This document shows positions 1 through 11,846 of a stretch of 20,298 nucleotides of DNA, one piece after another; position 1 is the stretch's first letter; each line of letters opens with the position of its first letter. Source of the stretch: JBEKHI01 sp050012355 (GTDB lineage Bacteria > Actinomycetota > Actinomycetes > Streptosporangiales > Streptosporangiaceae); the NCBI GenBank assembly GCA_050012355.1, contig JBEKHI010000112.1:1-20298 (forward strand), written 5' to 3'. Under the pieces are notes generated by a model, which saw only the letters and a program-made list of their open reading frames with translations, did not search any database and was not told the DNA's origin. The translations under genes and the position numbers were made by a program.

Positions 1-159
1 CGTGATTTTCGCTCCCGGCTCGGAGAGTTATGTGGCCGGTGTGCTAGTGGTGACGGCACCCCCTGCCTCGGCGGAATACTCCGAAAGGCAACCACCGGCG
101 TCTGATTTCACTAACCTAGAGCCAAGGCTACGGTGGCCATCTGGTGACGCGTGGCCTGA

Positions 160-180
160 CCCAGGGAGTACTGACCTGGG
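160..180. promoter_or_regulatory. Inverted repeat in the leader of the NYN gene
   Basis: CCCAGG (160-165) and CCTGGG (175-180) form a perfect 6-base inverted repeat around a 9-base spacer, 33 bases before the GTG start. The same bases also read as two direct copies of a TGACC..GGRA motif, at 158 and 172. It could be an operator or a leader hairpin. I found no convincing -35/-10 pair beside it, so its role is inferred from position alone. Confidence 0.3.
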
Positions 181-213
181 AAGTTCTCGCGCCGAGGGGA
201 AGGACGGTGAGGC

Positions 214-2184
214 GTGGATCGCTGCGCGCTGTTCGTTGACGCGGGCTATGTCCTTGCCGACGGGGCGATGGCCGTGCACGGGACCCGCCGCCGGGAGTCA
301 GTCTCCTGGGACTACGGGGGCTTGCTGCAGTTCCTCGCGAGCATCGCCAGGGAACGCTCCGAGCTTCCCTTGCTGCGCTGCTACTGGTACGAGGCGACAG
401 TCGAGGGGCGCCGGTCCAACGACCACGACTCCCTAGCCGACCTGCCCGGTGTCAAGCTCCGGCTCGCGAAGATGCGGCCAGGACGCCGGGAAGGCGTCGA
501 GGGCGAGATTCACCGGGACCTGACCACGCTCGCGCGTAACAAGGCGATCAGCGACGCGCTGGTGGTCAGCGCCGAGGAAGACCTCGCGCAGGTCATCGGC
601 GATGTCCAGGACATGGGTGTCCGCGTTCTGATGGCGCACATCACCGTCGATGGCAACTGGACGATATCCCGGTCGTTGCGCCAGGAGTGCGACGACATCG
701 TGGAGATCACCAGCTCCCACCTGCGGCCTTACGTGGAGCTGATCGCGGGTGCGGAGCCCGCCAGGAACGACGAGCCCGACAGTGACCCGCTGGCCGCGGC
801 TGTCCGGCAGCAGTCCAACGGGCATTCGCCCGGCATGTACCCGGCCCCCGCGGCCGCGCAGCAGCAGTTGCCCGCGATCTACACCGCACCGGTGGTCACC
901 GAGTACCAGCGGGTCGCTCCCGCCGCGTTGTCCCGGTCGCTCGCGGACGACGTGGTCTCGGCCGTTCCGTCCAGGGACTCCAGGGACTCCAGGGATGATT
1001 CCCGGCCGTTCCGCGACGAGCCCCGCCGGGAGGACGGTCGCTCGCTGCGTGAGGACCCCCGCCGTGAGGACGCGCGTCCGTTGCGGGAGGAGCCGAGGCC
1101 GCTGGAGCGGGATGCCCAGCCGGCCGACCTTCCTGCCCGGCAGGACTTCACGTCGCTTCCTGCCCGCCAGGAGATATCCGCCCGTCAGGATCTTCCCGCC
1201 CGAGCGGAACTGCCCGGGCGCGCTGACCTTTCGCCGCGGTCGGACCTTTCGCCGCGGTCCGATCTGGGATCTCGCCCGGATCTGGGATCTCGCTCCGACC
1301 TGGGGTCGCGGCCCGATCTCGGGTCGCGTCAGGAGTTCGCGGCGCGCGCTGAGGTTTCCCCGCGGCCGGAGCCTGCCCGGCCGGAGCCGTCACGACCGGA
1401 ACTGCCCGCGTCGGCCCGGCCTGACCAGGACCTGTACGGCGCGCCCGTCCCGGCCCTGCGTGATGAGCGCGCCGATGTCCCCGGGTACTCGGCCGGCGGG
1501 GCGCGGGACCAGGCGCAGCCGCGTACTAACGGCAGTGCCCCAGCCGGGAACCAGCAGCCGGGTAGCTTCGGCGGTAGTCGCGGCGGCGCGGGGTATACCG
1601 GCCCGCAGGTGGTTACTCCGTCCTTCACCGCGTCACCGTCCTTCACCGCCGCGTCCGGCTTCGCCGGGGGCAGGCAGGCGACCGAGAATGGTCAGCCGGC
1701 GGCCAGCGGCCAGCAGTCATCGCAGCCGGTGTCCGGGCCGCAGCCGGTGAGCCCGCAGCCGGTCAGTCCGCAGCCGGTTGGCCAGCAGTCGCGCGCGGCG
1801 CAGCCGGTCGGCTCGCAGCCGGTCGGCTCGACTCAGGTCGCGCAGCAGCCGGCCACGTCGCAGCCGTTCCCGGCCACGCAGTCGGCCGCTCCGTCTCAGG
1901 CCACGCAACAGCAGGGCATGCAGCAGCCACCCGCCGCGATGTCGCTCGCGGACGCGGTACAGGCAGCGCATGAGGAAGGTCAGGATTTTGGTTCCTCGGT
2001 CGCCCGTGACGCTCCAGCGCTCTGGCTGGAAGCGGTACTCGCCCGCAAGCCGCGAATGCCTTCGGATCTGGAGGCCCGGCTGCTGCAGGGCAGCGCGCTG
2101 CCAATCGATTTCCTGCTGCATGATGAAGTCCGGCACGCGCTGCGGCGCGGATTCTGGGATGCGATGGAACGAGCGCGCCGTTAG
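214..2184 (+). CDS. NYN-domain (PIN-like) protein with long repeat-rich disordered tail
   Basis: 656 aa. Residues 1-175 form a NYN/PIN-like fold, a family of metal-dependent RNases. FVDAGY places the first acidic residue at D9, and D102 and D114 are further candidate ligands. The usual SGDSD loop reads SAEED (119-123), keeping acidic residues but changing spacing, so activity is plausible but unproven. Residues of about 180-585 are low-complexity and rich in Arg, Pro, Gln and Ser, with internal repeats (RDSRDS, DLGSRP, QPVSP). From about 588 a compact, ordered-looking C-terminal segment appears (SLADAVQAAHEEG to the end), probably a conserved tail domain. GTG start at 214, preceded by GGGGAAGGACGG. 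No signal peptide or membrane segment is visible, so it should be cytoplasmic. A TPR-like gene follows 147 bases later. Family assignment is fairly sure; substrate is unknown. Confidence 0.85.
   Translation: MDRCALFVDAGYVLADGAMAVHGTRRRESVSWDYGGLLQFLASIARERSELPLLRCYWYEATVEGRRSNDHDSLADLPGVKLRLAKMRPGRREGVEGEIHRDLTTLARNKAISDALVVSAEEDLAQVIGDVQDMGVRVLMAHITVDGNWTISRSLRQECDDIVEITSSHLRPYVELIAGAEPARNDEPDSDPLAAAVRQQSNGHSPGMYPAPAAAQQQLPAIYTAPVVTEYQRVAPAALSRSLADDVVSAVPSRDSRDSRDDSRPFRDEPRREDGRSLREDPRREDARPLREEPRPLERDAQPADLPARQDFTSLPARQEISARQDLPARAELPGRADLSPRSDLSPRSDLGSRPDLGSRSDLGSRPDLGSRQEFAARAEVSPRPEPARPEPSRPELPASARPDQDLYGAPVPALRDERADVPGYSAGGARDQAQPRTNGSAPAGNQQPGSFGGSRGGAGYTGPQVVTPSFTASPSFTAASGFAGGRQATENGQPAASGQQSSQPVSGPQPVSPQPVSPQPVGQQSRAAQPVGSQPVGSTQVAQQPATSQPFPATQSAAPSQATQQQGMQQPPAAMSLADAVQAAHEEGQDFGSSVARDAPALWLEAVLARKPRMPSDLEARLLQGSALPIDFLLHDEVRHALRRGFWDAMERARR
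1225..1332 (+). repeat. 18-bp tandem repeats within the NYN gene (6 units)
   Basis: Six consecutive 18-base units start at 1225, 1243, 1261, 1279, 1297 and 1315. Each encodes a six-residue unit of the form D-L-(S/G)-(P/S)-R-X. The first two encode DLSPRS and the next ones DLGSR plus P, S, P or Q. Units 1 and 2 are nearly identical, as are units 3 and 4, as expected from recent slippage or unequal exchange. The period is a multiple of three, so copy-number change keeps the reading frame. Confidence 0.85.
1729..1850 (+). repeat. CAGCCGGT short repeats encoding QPV(S/G) units
   Basis: CAGCCGGT recurs many times at mostly 15-24 base intervals, all in frame, giving a run of QPVS, SPQPVS, SPQPVG, AQPVGS and SQPVGS. 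Spacing varies more than in the 18-bp block upstream, so this looks like an older or more diverged expansion in the same disordered segment. Confidence 0.7.
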
Positions 2185-2331
2185 ACCGGCGCAGTGCGGG
2201 GTACGGTCATAAAGGTGCTGGCGCCCGAAGAGTTTGACGAAATTGAGTTCCAAGCCGCACGCACAGGCAACCATGTGCGAGCGGCTGTACGAATGACCCA
2301 ACTCGCGCGATCTGCCGCGGGAGATGGGGGG

Positions 2332-2766
2332 ATGTCTCGTGCCGAGGCACACCTCAGAGCGGGTGAGCAATGGCTGATGGCCGACGACCCCGAGTCCGCG
2401 GCGGGAGAGTTTAGCCAGGCTATCGACGATGGCGGGCCGACATTCGCTGATCCCAGGGTGTTCCTGGCTCGCGCGTTCTTCGCGATGGACCGGCAGGATG
2501 ACGCCGAGGCGCTGATTTCCGCCCTCGGTGCGCATCGGGACCAGATGGTACCGCGGACCTGCGACCTGCTGGCCGAGCTTTACAGCGACCAGGGTGATCT
2601 GCCCACCGCCCTGGAGTGGGCCGATTGCGGTGTGCGTCGCTGCCTAGAGAGCGACGACAAGACGGAACTGCGGCTGCTGCTAAGCCTCCGCTACCGGATC
2701 CGCAACGATCTCGGCCTCCCCGAGGACGACTACGACACCCTGCTAGACGACCGCCGCGGCGCCTGA
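2332..2766 (+). CDS. Small TPR-like helical-repeat protein
   Basis: 144 aa, beginning MSRAEAHLRAGEQWL. Paired amphipathic helices with TPR-like spacing run through the protein: AEAHLRAGEQWLMADDPESAAGEFSQAI (4-31), PRVFLARAFFAMDRQDDAEALI (41-62) and TCDLLAELYSDQGDLPTALEWADCGV (76-101). TPR proteins are protein-interaction scaffolds; the partner is unknown. The frame stays open upstream to a GTG at 2194. I prefer ATG 2332 because GGGAG lies 8 bases before it and because the 2194-2331 codons have far weaker G/C third-position bias than the rest. With the upstream start the protein would be 190 aa. It follows the NYN gene on the same strand and may be co-expressed. Confidence 0.75.
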   Translation: MSRAEAHLRAGEQWLMADDPESAAGEFSQAIDDGGPTFADPRVFLARAFFAMDRQDDAEALISALGAHRDQMVPRTCDLLAELYSDQGDLPTALEWADCGVRRCLESDDKTELRLLLSLRYRIRNDLGLPEDDYDTLLDDRRGA

Positions 2767-2890
2767 GAAGGCCCCGCGATCCGGCTCGAGGTGCGTTTGC
2801 GGTGAGTGGCGATCGTGGCCGTGGTTGACTTCGCGCCGGGAAGTTCGCGAACCGGGCATTCGTGTTATCTCGACTGGCTGTTGCGCCCGA

Positions 2891-2954
2891 TGATTGTGGT
2901 CGGTGCTGCATTACCCACACTCTTGTGCGGGCAGTGCGGCACTACCCACAATCA
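2891..2954. repeat. Long imperfect palindrome (about 28-bp stem, 4-base loop)
   Basis: The outer arms TGATTGTGG (2891-2899) and CCACAATCA (2946-2954) pair perfectly. The inner arms continue through GTGC.GCA and CCC.CAC to a TCTT loop at about 2921-2924. Across the stem I count four G-T wobbles, three A-C mismatches and one or two other mismatches on the plus strand. It lies 124 bases after the TPR gene, between convergent transcription units. It could be a terminator, a structured RNA or a decayed miniature inverted-repeat element. Confidence 0.65.
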
Positions 2955-3053
2955 CTCGAACTCAGGGGCGCCAGTCCGCGTCGGCGCAACCGGGTGATAT
3001 CGCACCAAACCAGCCACGCGCAACGGCGCGCCGAACGCTGCCCGCAACCACAG

Positions 3054-3097
3054 CGATGGCCCGCCGCTGGGGTTGGAGCCCCGGCGATGGGCCATCG
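3054..3097 (-). terminator. Hairpin terminator of the dnaK-clpB operon
   Basis: CGATGGCCC (3054-3062) pairs perfectly with GGGCCATCG (3089-3097). The inner part continues as GCTGGGG against CCCCGGC with a wobble, around a TTGGAG loop. The hairpin begins 16 bases past the clpB stop. There is no U-run, which is common for actinomycete terminators. Its symmetry would let it work on both strands of this convergent junction. Confidence 0.7.
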
Positions 3098-3113
3098 ACA
3101 GTGGTGTAGACGG

Positions 3114-5707
<2,594 letters not shown>

Positions 5708-5708
<1 letters not shown>

Positions 5709-6184
5709 CACTCTCCCTTATTCACTTGTTTGTCACTCGCCGCGATCGGCTGGTAGATCGCGACGGTCGTCGACCTGGAACGCACCGGGACCAGGCCCGG
5801 AGTCGATGGTTCAGGTCCGGTCCGGCGCAGTTCGGCGAGGCGCGCCGCCACGGCGCGTGTCGACTCCAGCTCCGCCCGCAGCTGCGACACCTCGGCGTGC
5901 AGCTCGGCGGCGACCCGGCGGGCCTGCTCCAGCTCGCGCTCCAGGTCGAGGATGCGCTTGATGCCAGAGAGGTTGATCCCCTCCTCCTGCGACAGCCGCT
6001 GGATCTCGCGAAGCACGAGGATGTCGCGCATCGAGTACCGGCGGCCGCCGCGGGCACGGTTCGGCGAAACCAAGCCGAGCCGTTCGTAGCCGCGCAGCGT
6101 CTGCGGGTGCATGCCCGATAGCTGCGCCGCCACGGATATCACGTAGACCGGCATGTCGTCGTTCAGCTCGTACGGGCTTGTCAT
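5708..6184 (-). CDS. hspR: Heat-shock repressor HspR (MerR family)
   Basis: 158 aa. The winged-helix MerR-type DNA-binding domain covers about residues 13-80. It includes YVISVAAQLSGMHPQTLRGYERLGLVSP and then RGGRRYSMRDILVLREIQRLSQEEGINLSGIKRIL. A coiled-coil dimerisation helix rich in Leu and Glu follows (about 80-125), then a polar tail. HspR represses chaperone operons by binding HAIR inverted repeats, and in studied actinomycetes DnaK is its co-repressor. Two HAIR-like sites stand before dnaK here. The ATG overlaps the dnaJ stop by four bases (ATGA) and AAGGAGG precedes it by five bases, indicating translational coupling. The C-terminal tail is somewhat longer than in short HspR proteins. 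Confidence 0.96.
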
Positions 6185-7356
6185 GATGCCTCCTTAGCCC
6201 GTGCTAGCAGTTCCTCCCTCGGGTCCTGACCCGCGGTGGCTGCCTTCAGATCCTCGAGCGCGTGACGAGCCTTGCCGCTGAGGTCCTTCGGCACGGCGAC
6301 ATCGACCGTGACGAGCATGTCCCCGGTGGTCCCGTCCTTGCGACGGACTCCCTTTCCGCGGACACGGAAGACCCGGCCGTTCGGGGTCCCCGCCGGAAGG
6401 CGGACAGTCACCGGCGCGGACCGGTGCGCGGGCACCTTGATCTCGGCGCCGAGCGCCAGCTCCGGTACCGTCACCGGAACCGTCACGGTGAGGTTGTCAC
6501 CGGACCGGCCGAACACCGGGTGTGGCTGCACGTGCACGCGCACGTAGAGGTCACCCGCGGGTCCGCCGCGCTCGCCGGGAGCGCCCTTGCCCTTCAGCTT
6601 GATCCGCTGGCCGTTGGACACCCCAGCGGGGATCCGGGCCTGGATCGTGCGGGAGCTCTGCGCCCGCCCGCTGCCGAGGCAGGTCGTGCACGGGTCATCG
6701 ACCACCAGGCCGCGGCCGTGGCAGTTCTTGCACGGCTCGGCGAACGCGAAGTTCCCCTGGTTACGGCTCTGCTGGCCGGTGCCTTCGCAGGTCGGGCAGA
6801 CCCGAGGGACCGTCCCGGCCTTGGCGCCGGTGCCATGGCAGACCGAGCAGGGTCCCTCCCCGGTCAGTCGCAGCGCGACGGTAGCGCCGTTGATCGCGTC
6901 GCTGAAGCTCAGCGATGCCTCGGTCTCCACGTCAGCGCCGCGCCGGGGGCGGTTCGTCGTGGGACCGGTGCCGGCCCCACCGCGCCGCCCAAAGATGTTC
7001 CCCAGAACGTCGCCGAGCCGATCCCCAGCGTCCCCGGTGCCCCCGAAGATGTCGCCTAGGTCGAACCCGCCGAAGCCCCCGGCCCCGGCACCCCCTCGGT
7101 TGCCCGTCGGGACACGGAACCCCCCGAACGAGCGAACCTCGTCGTACTCTTTCCGTCGCTTCTCGTCGGACAGAACGCTGTAAGCTTCGGAGATCTCCTT
7201 GAACTTCTCCTCGGCATCGGCGTTGCCCTTGTTCGCGTCCGGGTGGTACTTACGGGCGAGCTTGCGGTAGGCCGCCTTGACCTCATCAGGCTTGGCGGTC
7301 TTCGGGACACCCAGCGCTTTGTAGTAGTCCTTTTCCAGGTAATCCTTCGTGCTCAT
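6181..7356 (-). CDS. dnaJ: Co-chaperone DnaJ (type I Hsp40)
   Basis: 391 aa. DnaJ delivers unfolded clients to DnaK and stimulates its ATPase. The J domain covers about residues 10-75, with the essential HPD at 38-40. A Gly/Phe-rich linker follows (about 78-135). Four CxxCxGxG zinc repeats begin at C170, C187, C209 and C223. Two beta-sandwich client-binding domains and a C-terminal dimer helix complete the protein. The leader MSTKDYLEKDYYKALGV is typical of the actinobacterial DnaJ1 coded with dnaK. ATG start with GAGG at a good distance, 24 bases after the grpE stop, the only real gap in the operon. All catalytic and zinc residues are present. Confidence 0.97.
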   Translation of the reverse strand: MSTKDYLEKDYYKALGVPKTAKPDEVKAAYRKLARKYHPDANKGNADAEEKFKEISEAYSVLSDEKRRKEYDEVRSFGGFRVPTGNRGGAGAGGFGGFDLGDIFGGTGDAGDRLGDVLGNIFGRRGGAGTGPTTNRPRRGADVETEASLSFSDAINGATVALRLTGEGPCSVCHGTGAKAGTVPRVCPTCEGTGQQSRNQGNFAFAEPCKNCHGRGLVVDDPCTTCLGSGRAQSSRTIQARIPAGVSNGQRIKLKGKGAPGERGGPAGDLYVRVHVQPHPVFGRSGDNLTVTVPVTVPELALGAEIKVPAHRSAPVTVRLPAGTPNGRVFRVRGKGVRRKDGTTGDMLVTVDVAVPKDLSGKARHALEDLKAATAGQDPREELLARAKEAS

Positions 7357-7380
7357 CTGGCCTCGCTGGGCTGTCGTGTG

Positions 7381-8096
7381 TCAATCGTTGTTATCGTCGC
7401 CGTCGCCTGCCGGCTCGGCTACCGCTACCCTGGCGGGCCGGAGGATCCGGTCGCCCACTCGGTAGCCGGGCTGCAGGATGTCAAAGCAGGTGACCTCGGT
7501 GACGTCAGGCGAGTACATGTGGGTTAGGGCCTCATGCACCTTAGGGTCGAAGGCTTCGCCCTTCTCGCCGTAGGTGACCAGTCCCAGCTTGGAGACCGTC
7601 GCCTGCAGTGAGTCGGCTACCGACTTGAACCCGCCGGACAACTCGCCGTGCTCACGCGCCTGGCCGATCGCGTCGAGTACCGGCAGCAGCTCGCTGAGTA
7701 CCGCGGCGAACGCGGCCTCCTTCACTGCCACCCGGTCCCGCTCGACTCGCTTGCGGTAGTTCTGATACTCGGCCTGCAGGCGCTGCAGGTCCGCCGTCCG
7801 CTCCGCGAGCGCGATCTCTAGGTTGCCCGTCTCGGCTGTCTTGGCTTCTTCGGCGGCTGTAGCCGCGTCGTTTTGTGCTTCAGTTTCCATGACTTCGTCC
7901 GGTGTGTCCTCCGGCGCGCCGGCGCGGCGACCGTGCCGTCCGCCGCTGGCTCCGGCCCCGCCGGGCCGGCCGGCACCCTGAGTGCCGGCCGGCTGCGAGG
8001 CAGCGTGCTTACCCCTTCTCACCTGACCGGTCACGGGGTCAATGCGCCGGTGATCACGGATCACCGGGCCGTTTCCCATGTCGTCGGGTGTTGTCA

Positions 8097-8097
<1 letters not shown>
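7381..8097 (-). CDS. grpE: Nucleotide-exchange factor GrpE
   Basis: 238 aa. GrpE dimers release ADP from DnaK. A Gly/Ala/Arg-rich disordered N-terminus (1-75) leads into a long coiled coil (about 85-145) containing LQRLQAEYQNYRKRVERDR. The beta-wing head follows, with GEAFDPKVHEALTHM and the closing motif GYRVGDRILRPARVAV. The tail is acidic (DGDDNND). The ATG overlaps the dnaK TGA by one base (TGATG), so its translation should be coupled to dnaK. The long low-complexity N-terminus is usual for actinobacterial GrpE. Confidence 0.96.
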
Positions 8098-9962
<1,865 letters not shown>

Positions 9963-9985
9963 GAGCAATCCTTGTTCGTGTTGAA

Positions 9986-10006
9986 GTTGAGTTGTACGGG
10001 CTCAAG
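9986..10006 (-). promoter_or_regulatory. HAIR-type HspR operator, proximal copy
   Basis: On the plus strand GTTGAGT-N7-GCTCAAG, matching the HAIR consensus CTTGAGT-N7-ACTCAAG at 12 of 14 arm positions. It lies 24-44 bases before the dnaK ATG, inside the likely 5' leader, so bound HspR would block initiation or early elongation. Confidence 0.75.
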
Positions 10007-10028
10007 CTTGCCAGGCGATGGGCCCGCC

Positions 10029-10034
10029 AGTCAA
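10029..10034 (-). promoter_or_regulatory. Possible -35 element for dnaK
   Basis: TTGACT on the minus strand lies between the two HAIR sites, the right general place for a vegetative -35. No good -10 hexamer follows at 16-18 bases, so this is tentative. The transcription start could equally lie upstream, within the distal HAIR site. Confidence 0.25.
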
Positions 10035-10038
10035 ATGA

Positions 10039-10059
10039 CTTGAGTCTAGTACGCTCAAC
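10039..10059 (-). promoter_or_regulatory. HAIR-type HspR operator, distal copy
   Basis: On the plus strand CTTGAGT-N7-GCTCAAC. The left arm is a perfect match to the HAIR consensus and the right arm matches at 5 of 7 positions. Its centre is 53 bases from the centre of the proximal copy, close to five helical turns, so two HspR dimers could sit on the same face of the DNA. Confidence 0.8.
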
Positions 10060-10094
10060 TTCGTTGCCCCCCGATTCATTCCCGCAGGTCCCCG

Positions 10095-10300
10095 CTCTTA
10101 TGCCCGCGGCGCTCGGCCCGGGCGGCCGGGGGCTGCCGCGGGCGGCCGCGGCGCTCGGTTCGCGGCGGCCCGCTCGCGGCGCGCTCGCGGCTCGGCCCGC
10201 TCGCGGCGGCGCGCGTTGCTGCCGGCCAGGGCGCCTGGGGCTCGTGGCCGCGAACCGGGGCCCGCATGGCCGCGAACCCGGGCCGCATGGTCGAGCGGTA
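10095..10300. repeat. Extremely GC-rich low-complexity tract with short repeats
   Basis: This stretch between the dnaK operators and the sigma gene is almost entirely G and C. GCGGCGCTCGG occurs twice and CCCGCTCGCGGCG twice. A near-tandem pair of 22/21-base units, each beginning GGCCGCGAACC and ending CGCAT, lies at 10246-10267 and 10268-10288. Open frames across it give only Arg/Ala/Gly/Pro runs with no recognisable domain, so I take it as noncoding. Confidence 0.6.
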
Positions 10301-10429
10301 TGAGGCTTTTGTCCCACTGGTGCGGCGCGCCACACCTGGAGGCGTTCATACAACCAACGTTCTTGCGGGGACAACACATACCAGGGTGAGAAGCGTCTTT
10401 CAGCCGGGGACCCTCGTACTGGAGGCGTG

Positions 10430-10933
10430 ATGATATTTGAGGAGTTCGCGGACATCCGGCTGCCTGCGCTGCTGCGTTTCGCTGGCGTGCTGACCGGTGA
10501 CCGGGCCCTCGCCGAAGACGTGGTGCAGGAAGTGCTGATAAGGGCGCATTCCCGCTGGCAGATGATCGGCCAGCTCGATCACCCGGAATCCTACGTCCGC
10601 AGGATGATCGTCAACGAGTTCCTATCCTGGCGGCGCCGCTCCTGGCGGCTGATCCCGTCGGGTACCGGGGCGGAACTCGATGACCGGCAGGCTCCTGACC
10701 ACGCATTCATCCACGCTGAGCGTGATTCCCTCCTTGCCGAGCTCGCGAAGCTGCCCAGACGGCAGCGTGCCGTGCTCGTCCTCCGGTACTACGAGGGGCT
10801 TCCCGACACCGAGATCGCGGAGGTGCTCGGCTGCTCGCAGGGCACCATTCGCGGCTACGCGTTCCGGGCGCTGACCGCGCTGCGCATCGAGCTGCGAGCG
10901 CCCGCTGGTACCACGGAAGGAAAAAGCAGATGA
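10430..10933 (+). CDS. ECF sigma factor, SigE family
   Basis: 167 aa, directs RNA polymerase to a stress regulon. Region sigma-2 covers about residues 5-70 (LLRFAGVLTGDRALAEDVVQEVLIRAHSRW, then PESYVRRMIVNEFLSWRRR). Region sigma-4 covers about 100-153 (LAKLPRRQRAVLVLRYYEGLPDTEIAEVLGCSQGTIRGYAFRAL). The LRYYEGL..TEIAEVLGCS string is characteristic of the actinobacterial SigE group. ATG 10430 is preferred over the adjoining GTG 10427 because GGAGG ends at 10425, only one base before the GTG. Its stop overlaps the next ATG by four bases, so the two proteins are co-translated. Transcribed divergently from dnaK; the promoter it recognises is not evident. Confidence 0.93.
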   Translation: MIFEEFADIRLPALLRFAGVLTGDRALAEDVVQEVLIRAHSRWQMIGQLDHPESYVRRMIVNEFLSWRRRSWRLIPSGTGAELDDRQAPDHAFIHAERDSLLAELAKLPRRQRAVLVLRYYEGLPDTEIAEVLGCSQGTIRGYAFRALTALRIELRAPAGTTEGKSR

Positions 10934-11838
10934 GGACGGAAGATGACCTGAGGGCGGCGCTGCTGACCCTTGAGCGGCACGCTCCGGCGGCAGAACGAGT
11001 ACTGCCCGGACGGCGGCAAGAACGCCGGCGACCGGAACGCCGGAGGTGGCTCACCAGGGGGCTGCTAGCAGGAAGCGGGGCCATCGCGGTCGGCGTGGTC
11101 GCGGCGATCCTGGTGACGCTGGTCGCGCCAAGGACGCCGGTAGTGCACAGCAGGCTCGCGGTCGGCCAAGCCATGGACACGTCGCTGCGTACGGCCATCC
11201 TGGGCGCCGTAAGCTCGGCCGCTGGCGACGTCATGTACGCCAAGTTGTCAGATGACGATGGCCCTGGGCAGTCGGGGCTTGCTCAGGAGTCGTGGTGGTA
11301 TCCCTGGCTTGCCAAACCCGGGCAGCAGGTGCGCCAGCGCATCCTCACCATGGGGCAGCCCGGCGGTACGTCATGGGATGACGAAGCCCAGACCTACACG
11401 CTGCCTCGCACGGGCGTTCCCTCGTACGCGCTGACCACGGACGTGGACTATGGCAGCCGCACCTGGTCGGTGGGTAACGAATCGACCACGCTGATGAACC
11501 CGGAGAACCTGTACGACATCCGCGACTACATCACGAAGTACGGATGGGTGGTCGCCGGTTATCCGGAGCTGAACGGGCAGCGTGCACTCGAACTGAAGGT
11601 GATTCGTTCACTCGGCGGGACCGGGACCGGGACGTTTGTGCTCTGGGTGAGCGCCCGGACCTACCTGCCGATGCGGGCGCAGGCCACCATAGGAAAGCTG
11701 TCGATGCTGGTAGTGACCACGTACCAGTTCCTGCCGCCCACGCGCGCGAACCTGGCGCAACTTCAGCCGACGGTGCCCGCGGGTTTCCGCCGGGTACCCG
11801 TCCCAAGCTGCCACTGCACGAACATCCCGCAGGGGTAG
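10930..11838 (+). CDS. Single-pass membrane protein paired with the sigma factor; candidate anti-sigma factor
   Basis: 302 aa. The N-terminus MRTEDDLRAALLTLERHAPAAERVL, a basic stretch (28-40) and one transmembrane helix (about 44-66) resemble membrane proteins coded with SigE-type sigma factors in actinomycetes. The rest (67-302) should be outside the cell: Trp/Tyr-rich, with several beta-like stretches and a final pair CHC. The HxxxCxxC zinc motif of ZAS anti-sigma factors is absent from the cytoplasmic part, so if it holds the sigma factor it does so differently. ATGA overlap with the sigma gene and a GGAAGGA Shine-Dalgarno support the start. The function is inferred from gene pairing only; a sensor or lipoprotein-like role is also possible. 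Confidence 0.8.
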   Translation: MRTEDDLRAALLTLERHAPAAERVLPGRRQERRRPERRRWLTRGLLAGSGAIAVGVVAAILVTLVAPRTPVVHSRLAVGQAMDTSLRTAILGAVSSAAGDVMYAKLSDDDGPGQSGLAQESWWYPWLAKPGQQVRQRILTMGQPGGTSWDDEAQTYTLPRTGVPSYALTTDVDYGSRTWSVGNESTTLMNPENLYDIRDYITKYGWVVAGYPELNGQRALELKVIRSLGGTGTGTFVLWVSARTYLPMRAQATIGKLSMLVVTTYQFLPPTRANLAQLQPTVPAGFRRVPVPSCHCTNIPQG

Positions 11839-11846
11839 CGGTGTAT

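Noticed and set aside
1225..1332. Possible CRISPR-like array
   Set aside because: The 18-bp units are contiguous without spacers and are in frame within a protein gene.
749..1750. Long Arg/Pro/Ser-rich open frame inside the NYN gene
   Set aside because: Shadow frame of the repeat-rich NYN gene; no domain and no ribosome binding site.
2194..2331. N-terminal extension of the TPR-like protein from GTG 2194
   Set aside because: Weak third-position bias and no good Shine-Dalgarno, while ATG 2332 has one. Kept only as an alternative start.
10076..10333. Open frames in the GC-rich tract upstream of the sigma gene
   Set aside because: All give Arg/Ala/Gly/Pro low complexity with no domain; openness is explained by lack of A and T for stop codons.
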